From Chloroflexota bacterium (GTDB taxonomy: Bacteria > Chloroflexota > Anaerolineae > JAADDB01), in NCBI GenBank assembly GCA_013154135.1, contig JAADDB010000168.1, positions 1-5,323 of the forward strand: a DNA stretch of 5,323 nucleotides. The letters are read 5' to 3'. The notes beneath the pieces were generated by a model that was not told where the DNA came from, did not search any database, and worked only from the letters and a program-made list of their open reading frames with translations. Shown in pieces: positions 1-5,302 of the stretch. A program made the translations under genes and the position numbers. How positions within the stretch are numbered: position 1 is the first letter of the stretch; each line of letters starts with the position of its first letter.

Positions 1-119
1 CCTTCCGGCCGGGGTGTTTCGGCCAGAGTCGGATGGAGGGCCAGAAACGCGCCCAGAACGAGGGACAGAAGGGGTAAGAAGATGGTCAGTTGTCTGCGTA
101 TCTGCGTCTTTGTTTTCAT
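1..119 (-). CDS. N-terminus of an exported protein of unknown function (partial, cut by the window edge)
   Basis: This frame opens with ATG at 119 and runs off the left edge after 39 full codons without a stop. The predicted start reads MKTKTQIRRQLTIFLPLLSL and continues VLGAFLALHPTLAETPRPEG. That is a basic n-region (two Lys, two Arg), a hydrophobic core of about 20 residues, and a plausible signal peptidase I site after the Ala of TLA near residue 33. The mature part is expected outside the cytoplasmic membrane. No in-frame ATG, GTG or TTG lies upstream before the end of the prenyltransferase gene, so the start is fixed by default, although no good Shine-Dalgarno precedes it. It sits 31 bp behind the UbiA-type gene in the same direction, so it is probably co-transcribed. 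The function cannot be read from this fragment. The codons for TQIRR come from an 8-bp tandem duplication. Confidence 0.6.
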   Translation of the reverse strand, partial: MKTKTQIRRQLTIFLPLLSLVLGAFLALHPTLAETPRPE

Positions 120-150
120 GCGGTTGCAATACGGGTAGCGTTCAACCCTA

Positions 151-1005
151 TCACTTCAGAAACAGTCCGGCAAAGGTGGCCAGAAAGGTGATCACGCTGA
201 TGTAGCCGTTGACGGTGAAAAACGCGACGTTCACCTTGCTCAGGTCATGGGGTTTGACCAGGGAATGCTCATAGGCCAGAAGTCCCCCCACAACGAGCAA
301 GCCGGCCCAGTAGGGCCACCCCAACCCCTCCACCAGGCCAACGCCGAGCAACGCGGCCAGGGTGATGAGATGACAGGCCTTGGCCAAACGCAGGGCCACG
401 GGAACGCCAAAGCGAGCGGGGATGGACTTCAGCCCCTCGGCCCGGTCGAACTCCACATCCTGGCACGCGTAGATCAGGTCAAACCCCGCGATCCAAAACG
501 TGACGGCCACCCAGAGAAGCCACGGCGTGGGGTGCGCGAGATGTCCTGTCACCGCGGCCCACGCACCTGCCGCGGCCGCCCCATCGGTGAGCCCCAGCCA
601 CCAGTGGGTGAGCCAGGTAAAGCGTTTGGTATAGCTGTAAGCGATGAGGAAGAAGGCGGCCAAGGGCGCTAATTTGAGGACAAAGGGGTTCAACTGCCAC
701 GCGGCCAGGAAGAAAAGGAGAAGGGAAAGGAGCGCGATGGCCCATACCAGGCGCGGGGAAAGATCGCCCCGGGGCACCGGACGCATCGCGGTCCGGGGGT
801 TCTTCCGGTCGTAGGGAAGATCCGCGACCCGGTTGACGGCCATGGCCAATGTGCGGGCCGCGACCATGGCCACCGTGATCCACAAGAACTGATGCCACGT
901 GGGCCATCCCTTGGCTGCCAGCACCATGCCCAGGTAAGCAAAGGGCAAGGCGAAAATCGTGTGTTCGAATTTGATGGTCTCGAGAAAGAGCTTAATGGCT
1001 CGCAT
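151..1005 (-). CDS. mqnP: UbiA-family prenyltransferase, MqnP type (menaquinone synthesis)
   Basis: This is a polytopic membrane prenyltransferase of 284 residues, the usual length for the UbiA family. It joins a polyprenyl diphosphate to an aromatic acid. Both Asp-rich motifs that bind the Mg-diphosphate are intact: N58-R-V-A-D62-L-P-Y-D66 followed by RKNPRTAMRP, and D176-L-I-Y-A-C-Q-D183-V-E-F-D187 followed by RAEGLKSIPARFG. About eight or nine hydrophobic segments span roughly residues 16-32, 39-57, 87-104, 108-125, 140-156, 161-180, 210-228, 231-246 and 262-283. By sequence alone it resembles 4-hydroxybenzoate polyprenyltransferases. Its position 89 bp behind mqnC favours the futalosine-pathway substrate (a dihydroxy-naphthoate), which is inference from context. 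The start is the first ATG after an in-frame TGA upstream, with a weak AAGAGA ribosome site. The gene ends in TGA 31 bp before the next gene. Confidence 0.88.
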   Translation of the reverse strand: MRAIKLFLETIKFEHTIFALPFAYLGMVLAAKGWPTWHQFLWITVAMVAARTLAMAVNRVADLPYDRKNPRTAMRPVPRGDLSPRLVWAIALLSLLLFFLAAWQLNPFVLKLAPLAAFFLIAYSYTKRFTWLTHWWLGLTDGAAAAGAWAAVTGHLAHPTPWLLWVAVTFWIAGFDLIYACQDVEFDRAEGLKSIPARFGVPVALRLAKACHLITLAALLGVGLVEGLGWPYWAGLLVVGGLLAYEHSLVKPHDLSKVNVAFFTVNGYISVITFLATFAGLFLK

Positions 1006-1094
1006 ATGCGGTCTCTTGGATATGGAGTATCAGCGTGAATGACGGACTTCGCCCCGCCGCCATCCACACAACCCTCACCGGCAGGAATCGCTGC

Positions 1095-2204
1095 TTATCC
1101 CACGATACGATACCGCGTATCCCGCTGCCGGGGGATGAAACCGGCCATGCGGATGTGGCGATGAATGTCCTCCACACTCATCCGAGGTTTGCGGGCCGTG
1201 AACGCACTGGCCGCGCTGACCACGTTTTCCTCTAACATGGTACTGCCGAAATCATCCGCGCCAAAATGGAGCGCCTTGCGCGCGATCTCCTCCCCTTGCG
1301 TGGGCCAGGATGCCTGAATGTGGTCGAAGTTGTCCAGGAAAATGCGGGAAATGGCCACCAAACGGAGGTACTCGTCATATCCCGCGCCGTAACGATCGCG
1401 AAACCGGGAACGCCCCAAGCTGTTGGCCTGACTGATCTGGGCCGTCCAGGGGATGAACGCGGTGAAGCCATTACCGTGGGTGCGAAGGCTCTCATCCTGG
1501 AGCTCCCGCAGGCGCTGCAAGTGACGAACCCGATGGTGCACGCCTTCCCCAAAGCCGATGACCATGGTGGCACTGGTGGCCAACCCCAGAGCCTGGGCCT
1601 CCCGCATCACTCCAAGCCAGCCCGCGGTCCGCTGTTTTTTGGGACTGATACGACGTCGGATCTCGTCGTCGAGGATTTCCGCGCCCCCACCGGGCAAGCC
1701 GCGCAACCCCGCGGCCATCAAACGTTCCAGAACCTCCCGGGTTGTCAACCCCTCCAACCGGGCTATGTGGTCGATCTCCGACGGGGAGAACGCGTCGATC
1801 TCAATGGTGGGGTAACGCTCGGAGAGATAGCGGAGCAGCGCTTCGTACCAGGTCAAGGGCAGGGTGGGATGATGGCCGCCCTGCATGAGGATACGCGTCC
1901 CACCCCAGGCGACCAACTCCTCCACCCGACGGCCGATGTCCTCGTAGGAGAGGACGTAGGCCTCGGGATGGCCCGGCGGCCGGTAAAAGGCGCAAAACTG
2001 ACAGTTGGTGATGCACACGTTGGTGTAGTTGATGTTCCGATCCACCAGGTAGGTGACCACCTGAGGGTCGGTTTTCCGCAGGCGAATCCGGTGGGCCACT
2101 TCGCCCAGGGCATCCAAAGGTGCCTGGGTGTAGAGAGTGAGCGCTTCCTCAAAGGAAATGCGCTCACCCCTTTCAGCCCGATGCAGGATCTTATCTACCG
2201 ACAT
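1095..2204 (-). CDS. mqnC: Cyclic dehypoxanthine futalosine synthase, radical SAM enzyme MqnC
   Basis: The protein has 369 residues, normal for MqnC. MqnC closes dehypoxanthine futalosine into its cyclic form by radical SAM chemistry in the cytoplasm, in the futalosine route to menaquinone. The [4Fe-4S] cysteines are C64-x3-C68-x2-C71 within DRNINYTNVCITNCQFCAF, the family signature. Other family blocks are GGTRILMQGG at 101-110, FSPSEI at 139-144, PGGGAEIL at 171-178, GFTAFIPW at 246-253, SWPTQG at 299-304, and FGADDFGSTMLEENVV at 314-329. The DRNINYTN motif and the SWPTQG block favour MqnC over its paralogue MqnE. The frame stays open 46 codons further upstream to an ATG at 2342. I chose the ATG at 2204 because GGAG lies seven bases before it, family homology begins there (MSVDKILHRAERGERIS), and the upstream stretch is GC-rich hairpin sequence. 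The stop is TAA. The gene is followed by mqnP. Confidence 0.95.
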   Translation of the reverse strand: MSVDKILHRAERGERISFEEALTLYTQAPLDALGEVAHRIRLRKTDPQVVTYLVDRNINYTNVCITNCQFCAFYRPPGHPEAYVLSYEDIGRRVEELVAWGGTRILMQGGHHPTLPLTWYEALLRYLSERYPTIEIDAFSPSEIDHIARLEGLTTREVLERLMAAGLRGLPGGGAEILDDEIRRRISPKKQRTAGWLGVMREAQALGLATSATMVIGFGEGVHHRVRHLQRLRELQDESLRTHGNGFTAFIPWTAQISQANSLGRSRFRDRYGAGYDEYLRLVAISRIFLDNFDHIQASWPTQGEEIARKALHFGADDFGSTMLEENVVSAASAFTARKPRMSVEDIHRHIRMAGFIPRQRDTRYRIVG

Positions 2205-2211
2205 GACGTGA

Positions 2212-2215
2212 CTCC
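2212..2215 (-). promoter_or_regulatory. Ribosome binding site that decides the mqnC start
   Basis: GGAG on the minus strand, with seven bases between it and the ATG at 2204. The alternative in-frame ATG at 2342 has no Shine-Dalgarno before it, so this site supports the shorter MqnC. Confidence 0.65.
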
Positions 2216-2249
2216 ACACTGATGGCTTGGCTGAAAAAGCTCCCTTGTT

Positions 2250-2318
2250 CCCCGGCCGCGGACGGGTCCGCACCCCGGCGGGGCTCCCGCCAAAAACAGC
2301 TCGCTCGGGAAGCGGGAG
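2250..2318 (-). repeat. Cluster of GC inverted repeats in the mqnC leader
   Basis: Three perfect inverted repeats are packed here: CTCCCGC/GCGGGAG (2284-2290 with 2312-2318, 21-base loop), CCCC/GGGG (2273-2276 with 2280-2283), and GCGGAC/GTCCGC (2258-2263 with 2266-2271). The innermost two bases of the last would not pair in practice. The word GGCCGCGGACGGG (2254-2266) recurs exactly at 4743-4755 with partly similar flanks, so this looks like a dispersed repeat that now forms part of the mqnC leader. A cis-regulatory RNA is possible, but I do not recognise it as any known riboswitch and no T-run follows. Confidence 0.55.
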
Positions 2319-2344
2319 AATTTCCTCCTTTCGCGTCGCCATGT

Positions 2345-2373
2345 ATTATCCAAATTCCATCCTGTTGCGCGAA
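2345..2373 (-). promoter_or_regulatory. Candidate promoter for mqnC (weak)
   Basis: On the minus strand GATAAT (2350 to 2345) matches five of six bases of the sigma-70 -10 consensus. Seventeen bases upstream, TTCGCG (2373 to 2368) is only a poor -35. If real, transcription would begin near 2338 and give a leader of about 134 bases that includes the GC hairpins. This is a motif match only. Confidence 0.25.
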
Positions 2374-2516
2374 AATCGTCGCACCTGGCTGACGGACGGG
2401 TTCATCTTGTACCGGGCTCTGCAAATGGCCGCTACAGCCTTCCGCAAGTGTCCCAAAAAGGGCGTTTTCCGTGCTTCGTCCGCTGATTGCGTAAAACCCA
2501 GGTTAATCGTCCATCG

Positions 2517-3140
2517 TTACTCATTCCCCAAAGGAATAGGTTCCCCCATGACCGGGGGCTCGCGCCGGAGAAGGACATCAAGCACGGAGCGGGCCAGGGC
2601 AAAGGTCTCCCGCACGTACCAGGATATCCGATGGCCCAGGGGATAGGGCTGCCGGTCCGCGGGCACGCCTACCGCGTCTATCCCCAAACTGCGGCAGATG
2701 AAGAGGGCCCGGGATAAATGGAAGTTCTGGGTGACCAGGATGGCCCGCTTCACCCCAAAGATGTAGCGGGCACGGTAACACGTGTCATACGTGCGGCGAC
2801 CACCGTAATCGGGCTGCAGCGCGTCCCGTGGGACCCCCAGACGCGCGGCCAGGTCGACCATGGCCCCGGGTTCATTGTAGTAGAGAAACCGGTTGTCCCC
2901 GCTGAGGAGGAGCTTGTGCACCTTTCCCGCGTTGTAGAGGTCCACAGCCGTGGCAACCCGGTCGGCGAGAACAGGGCTTGGTCGTCCTCCGGGGTAGACG
3001 GCCGCGCCGAAGACAATGGCCACCGGTGCTTGGGGCACGGATGCCACATCCTTGTACACGTACCGCCGCTGACTCAACCACAACCCCCACACCGAAAGAA
3101 TACTGCCCAACGTCACGCCTAGGAGGATCCACCGTTTCAT
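2517..3140 (-). CDS. SanA/YdcF-type DUF218 membrane protein
   Basis: This 207-residue protein belongs to the DUF218 family that includes E. coli SanA (linked to envelope barrier function and vancomycin exclusion at high temperature), YdcF and ElyC. One N-terminal hydrophobic segment at about residues 4-22, flanked by K2, R3 and R25, R26, should anchor it with the domain outside the cytoplasm. Family blocks are IVFGAAV at 42-48, PSPVLADR at 55-62, LYNAGKVHKLLLSGDN at 68-83, YNEP at 88-91, DYGGRRTYDTCYRA at 111-124, AILVTQNFHLSRALF at 133-147 and LGIDAVGVPAD at 152-162. The acidic and His residues in SGDN, DYGG and FHLSRA are those usually conserved. Its ATG overlaps the decarboxylase stop as ATGA, which indicates translational coupling. 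A purine-rich GGAAGGAA lies about 11 bases upstream. The last residues and TAA stop fall in a repeat word also found at 5020. Its biochemical activity, and any role in quinone metabolism, is unknown. Confidence 0.88.
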   Translation of the reverse strand: MKRWILLGVTLGSILSVWGLWLSQRRYVYKDVASVPQAPVAIVFGAAVYPGGRPSPVLADRVATAVDLYNAGKVHKLLLSGDNRFLYYNEPGAMVDLAARLGVPRDALQPDYGGRRTYDTCYRARYIFGVKRAILVTQNFHLSRALFICRSLGIDAVGVPADRQPYPLGHRISWYVRETFALARSVLDVLLRREPPVMGEPIPLGNE

Positions 3141-4597
3141 GGTAAGCCGTATTCCTTCCAGCGTTGATCCACCAGCGCCTTGATCTCCTCCGACATCTCA
3201 ATGCGTTCCGGCCACGTGCGGGGATACCCATCCCGCTCATCCTTGGCCGTCGCGTCCACGCCGATCTTCCCCCCAAAGTTGGGCCGATACGCCGCGTGGT
3301 CCAGGGCATCCACGGGCCCCTCGCTGATGACGACGTCCCGAGCCCAATCCACGTTCCCCAACACCTGCCAAGCCACCTCGCTCAGGTTGTGCACGTCCAC
3401 CCAATCATCCACCACCACAACCCCCTTTGTCAAGCTCATCAGGCCCAAGCCCCAAATGCCGTGGATGACCTTGCGCACGTGTCCCGGGTAACGTTTGCGC
3501 ATCTTGACGATGAGCAGGTTGTGGAACACGCCCTCCGCGGGCATGTTCATGTCCAACACCTCGGGGAGGAAGAGCTGGAGAAGGGGGAGGAAGAGCCGCT
3601 CCGTGGCCTTCCCCATCCAATAATCCTCCATGGGCGGACGACCCACCACGGTCGCGGGATAGATGGGCCGGCGCCGGTGGGTGATCGCGGTCACGTGCAT
3701 GACCGGGTAGAGGTCGGGCGGGGTGTAGTACCCCGTGTGGTCGCCAAAGGGCCCTTCCAGACGCCTTTCCTGGGGATCCACGTATCCTTCGATGACGATG
3801 TCCGCGTCCGCGGGCACTTCCAAAGGCTGGGTCACGCAGGGCACGAGTTCCACGGGCTTGCCCCGGAGCCAGCCCGCGAGCATGTACTCGTCGATGTCCG
3901 GCGGCAGAGGCGCCGACGCGGCCCAGATCTGGGCGGGATCGCCCCCCAGGACCACGGCCACGGGGATGCGCTCGGCTCCCACCTCCCGGGCCACCCGTTC
4001 GTGTTCTGCCCCGCCCTTGTGGATCTGCCAGTGCATGCCCAGGGTCTGGGCGTCGTACACCTGCAGACGGTACATGCCCACATTCCGGCGCCCGGTGCGA
4101 GGGTCACGGGTGATGACTTGGGGCAGGGTGATGTACCGGCCCCCATCCTTGGGCCAACATTTGAGGATGGGCAACGTGTCCAGGGAAGGGTCCTGGGTGT
4201 TGACCACTTCCTGGCATGCGCCCTTGCTCACCCGTTTGGGACCGGCCGCGCGCAGGGTTGGCAGGAGCTCCGCGGCCAGGCGGAACTTCTCGCTCCATCC
4301 CTGGGGGAGCTGGGGCTTGATCAGGCGTGCAACCCGCTCCCGGAGCTCTTCCAGGTTCTCCACGCCCAGGGCCCAGGCCATGCGCCGGGGGGAGCCGAAC
4401 ATGTTGATGAGCACGGGCATGTCATACCCGCGCACTTGTTCGAAGAGAAGGGCCTTGTTCCGCTCCGACGGAGCTTTCATCACCCGGTCCGCGATTTCGG
4501 TGATTTCCAGCTCCGCGCTCACCGGCACCTTCACCCGGACCAATTCCCCAGCTTTTTCCAATCGGCGCACAAACGCCGCGAGATCTTTGTATGCCAT
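3137..4597 (-). CDS. mqnL: UbiD-family decarboxylase, probable menaquinone (MqnL-type) decarboxylase
   Basis: The protein has 486 residues, normal for UbiD. UbiD enzymes remove a carboxyl group from an aromatic acid using prenylated FMN made by a UbiX partner, which is not in this window. Visible signatures are the family start MAYKDLAAFVRRLEKAGEL, LPILKCWPKDGGRYITLP at 142-159, GRRNVGMYRLQV at 169-180 (Asn172 and Arg177 lie in the cofactor and metal block), GMHWQIHKGGAEH at 187-199, ERRLEGPFGDHTGYYTPP at 277-294 with the acidic active-site Glu277 and Glu281, and KIGVDATAK at 444-452. The start is the ATG at 4597, where homology begins. A GTG at 4636 would add 13 residues unlike the family. 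The ribosome site is weak (GGGG six bases upstream). UbiD itself acts on octaprenyl-hydroxybenzoate. The nearby mqnC and MqnP-type gene make a prenylated naphthoate the likelier substrate, which is inference from context. Its stop overlaps the SanA-like start by four bases. Confidence 0.9.
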   Translation of the reverse strand: MAYKDLAAFVRRLEKAGELVRVKVPVSAELEITEIADRVMKAPSERNKALLFEQVRGYDMPVLINMFGSPRRMAWALGVENLEELRERVARLIKPQLPQGWSEKFRLAAELLPTLRAAGPKRVSKGACQEVVNTQDPSLDTLPILKCWPKDGGRYITLPQVITRDPRTGRRNVGMYRLQVYDAQTLGMHWQIHKGGAEHERVAREVGAERIPVAVVLGGDPAQIWAASAPLPPDIDEYMLAGWLRGKPVELVPCVTQPLEVPADADIVIEGYVDPQERRLEGPFGDHTGYYTPPDLYPVMHVTAITHRRRPIYPATVVGRPPMEDYWMGKATERLFLPLLQLFLPEVLDMNMPAEGVFHNLLIVKMRKRYPGHVRKVIHGIWGLGLMSLTKGVVVVDDWVDVHNLSEVAWQVLGNVDWARDVVISEGPVDALDHAAYRPNFGGKIGVDATAKDERDGYPRTWPERIEMSEEIKALVDQRWKEYGLP

Positions 4598-4646
4598 CTG
4601 TAACCCCAAAGCTAAAGAGTTGTTGGTGGATTGCACGATCCCCCGG

Positions 4647-4669
4647 AGAGCCCCTCACAGGGGGGCTCT
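4647..4669. repeat. Inverted repeat upstream of the decarboxylase gene
   Basis: AGAGCCCC at 4647-4654 pairs perfectly with GGGGCTCT at 4662-4669 across seven bases. An alternative pairing, CCCCT (4651-4655) with AGGGG (4659-4663), competes with it. No T-run follows on either strand, so it is not a standard terminator. It lies 50-72 bases before the decarboxylase ATG and may be in its leader RNA. Confidence 0.6.
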
Positions 4670-4776
4670 GACGGGATGCGAGGTGGGCGCCCGTATCCCC
4701 AGGACTCCTGTTCAGCAGGCGGGTTCATTCGGCTGCCTTCCGGGCCGCGGACGGGCCCATCCCCTGTGTCTGGCCT

Positions 4777-4809
4777 CCGTAGGGGCGGGTCTGAGACCCG
4801 CCCCTACGG
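4777..4809. repeat. Perfect 15-bp palindrome, family A repeat
   Basis: CCGTAGGGGCGGGTC (4777-4791) and GACCCGCCCCTACGG (4795-4809) are exact inverted copies around the loop TGA. It is followed by CTCGTGAACGGC, a flank shared in near-identical form by the palindrome at 4882-4901. The lack of a T-run argues against a terminator. It has the form of a dispersed palindromic (REP-like or MITE-like) element. Confidence 0.75.
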
Positions 4810-4842
4810 CTCGTGAACGGCGAAGTGTGGTCATGTCCCATC

Positions 4843-4864
4843 GCCCGGGGCTGAACCCCCGGGC
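4843..4864. repeat. 8-bp-stem palindrome, second type
   Basis: GCCCGGGG (4843-4850) and CCCCGGGC (4857-4864) are exact inverted copies around CTGAAC, followed by TAAATTGAGCTC. The arms differ from those of the neighbouring palindromes at 4777 and 4882, so a different hairpin type is interposed between two related ones. Confidence 0.65.
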
Positions 4865-4881
4865 TAAATTGAGCTCTGGAT

Positions 4882-4901
4882 GGGCGCACTGCCGTGCGCC
4901 C
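4882..4901. repeat. 8-bp-stem palindrome, family A repeat
   Basis: GGGCGCAC (4882-4889) and GTGCGCCC (4894-4901) are exact inverted copies around TGCC. The 21 bases at 4899-4919 match 4801-4821 at 18 positions (CCCCTAC, then GCTCGT, then CGGC), so this and the palindrome at 4777-4809 are two members of one element whose arms differ but whose right flank is conserved. Confidence 0.65.
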
Positions 4902-4914
4902 CTACCGCTCGTAA

Positions 4915-4971
4915 CCGGCCAGGAATCGCCACAGCCGGCCTAGGATGGTTTCCCGCCCCTCTTACTCGTTA
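4915..4971. repeat. Imperfect direct repeat, copy 1
   Basis: This stretch matches 5181-5238 along its whole length with about 80 percent identity by eye and one single-base indel. Fully shared parts include CCGGCC, AATCGCCACA, CGGCC, GATGG, CCCGCCCCT and TTACTCGTTA. It follows directly after the family A palindrome at 4882-4901. There is no coding signal in it. Confidence 0.7.
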
Positions 4972-5105
4972 TAACCTCGTCTATCCAAGCCAACCTCATC
5001 CTCCGGCCGATCCCCCTTAATCGTTACTCATTAATCGTCAATCGTTTTGCAAAGCCCTCACTCCACCCCTCGTAGGTTGGCGGGAGAAAGATCGCAGGCC
5101 TTTCA

Positions 5106-5141
5106 CCCCTCCTCTCTCCCAATGCTGGGAGAGAGGAGGGG
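5106..5141. repeat. Perfect 15-bp pyrimidine/purine palindrome
   Basis: CCCCTCCTCTCTCCC (5106-5120) is the exact inverted copy of GGGAGAGAGGAGGGG (5127-5141) with the loop AATGCT. One arm is all pyrimidine and the other all purine, so besides a hairpin it could take unusual DNA forms. No T-run follows on either strand, so a terminator is unlikely. Confidence 0.72.
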
Positions 5142-5164
5142 GCCAAGGGCGTTGTGCGGAACCC

Positions 5165-5182
5165 GGGCGGATGTGCATGCCC
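5165..5182. repeat. Imperfect hairpin in front of direct-repeat copy 2
   Basis: GGGC then ATG (with GG unpaired between them) faces CAT then GCCC around TG. It stands in the same place relative to copy 2 (5181) as the palindrome at 4882-4901 does to copy 1, and may be an eroded counterpart. Confidence 0.35.
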
Positions 5183-5238
5183 GGCCGAGAATCGCCACAC
5201 ACGGCCCACGATGGACCTCCCGCCCCTTTTACTCGTTA
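5181..5238. repeat. Imperfect direct repeat, copy 2
   Basis: This is the second copy of the element at 4915-4971, 266 bases further on in the same orientation. The main difference is TTT (4949-4951) against ACCT (5215-5218), plus about nine substitutions. It is followed within 10 bases by the CGCCAAGACATCGTGAACGG repeats. Confidence 0.7.
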
Positions 5239-5247
5239 CTTGTCATA

Positions 5248-5302
5248 CGCCAAGACATCGTGAACGGGATAGCGGGCGAAACCGCCAAGACATCGTGAAC
5301 GG
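5248..5302. repeat. Two exact copies of a 20-bp motif at 35-bp spacing
   Basis: CGCCAAGACATCGTGAACGG occurs at 5248-5267 and 5283-5302 without mismatch, separated by 15 bases. A further partial start (CGCCAGG preceded by GAAAAC) is cut by the right edge. Its tail TCGTGAACGG also occurs at 4811-4820 beside the palindrome at 4777. Two copies with a 15-base gap are too few and too close for a CRISPR array. Confidence 0.7.

Larger units (their letters stand above)
2205..2516 (-). other. 312-bp gap between the SanA-like gene and mqnC, probable mqnC leader
   Basis: No gene is supported here. Going towards mqnC it holds the following: a 23-bp stretch related to the right-end repeats, adjoining the SanA-like stop; an unremarkable segment from about 2490 to 2375; a possible promoter near 2345-2373; an orphan AAAGGAGG at 2324-2331 with no start codon within reach; and a string of GC-rich inverted repeats from 2250 to 2318. 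No hairpin followed by a run of T was found, so a terminator behind the SanA-like gene is not evident. MqnC may be transcribed from its own promoter, by read-through, or both. Confidence 0.5.

Noticed and set aside
1266..2222. Plus-strand open frame of about 318 codons opposite mqnC
   Set aside because: Same reason: the minus strand encodes a complete MqnC, and the plus-strand translation has no recognisable domain.
2205..2342. 46-residue N-terminal extension of MqnC from the ATG at 2342
   Set aside because: There is no Shine-Dalgarno before that ATG and no family homology. The stretch consists of GC hairpins and a repeat word, whereas the ATG at 2204 has GGAG at seven bases.
2440..2470. Terminator behind the SanA-like gene (CCC-TTTTT-GGG on the minus strand)
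   Set aside because: A three-base stem around the T-run is not a terminator hairpin, and no T-run follows it.
3164..4603. Long plus-strand open frame of about 479 codons opposite the decarboxylase
   Set aside because: It is an antisense shadow in GC-rich DNA. Its translation is rich in His, Pro, Gly and Arg with no family pattern, while the minus-strand frame carries full UbiD signatures.
4598..4636. 13-residue extension of the decarboxylase from a GTG at 4636
   Set aside because: Family homology begins at MAYKDL (ATG at 4597), and the extra residues do not resemble UbiD starts.
4777..4809. Rho-independent terminator
   Set aside because: The stem is strong, but no T-run follows on either strand. 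The same holds for the palindromes at 4647, 4843, 4882 and 5106.
4631..5298. Small plus-strand genes (for example 4631-4816 and 5047-5298)
   Set aside because: Their frames run straight through palindromes and direct repeats, lack ribosome sites and show no recognisable protein pattern.
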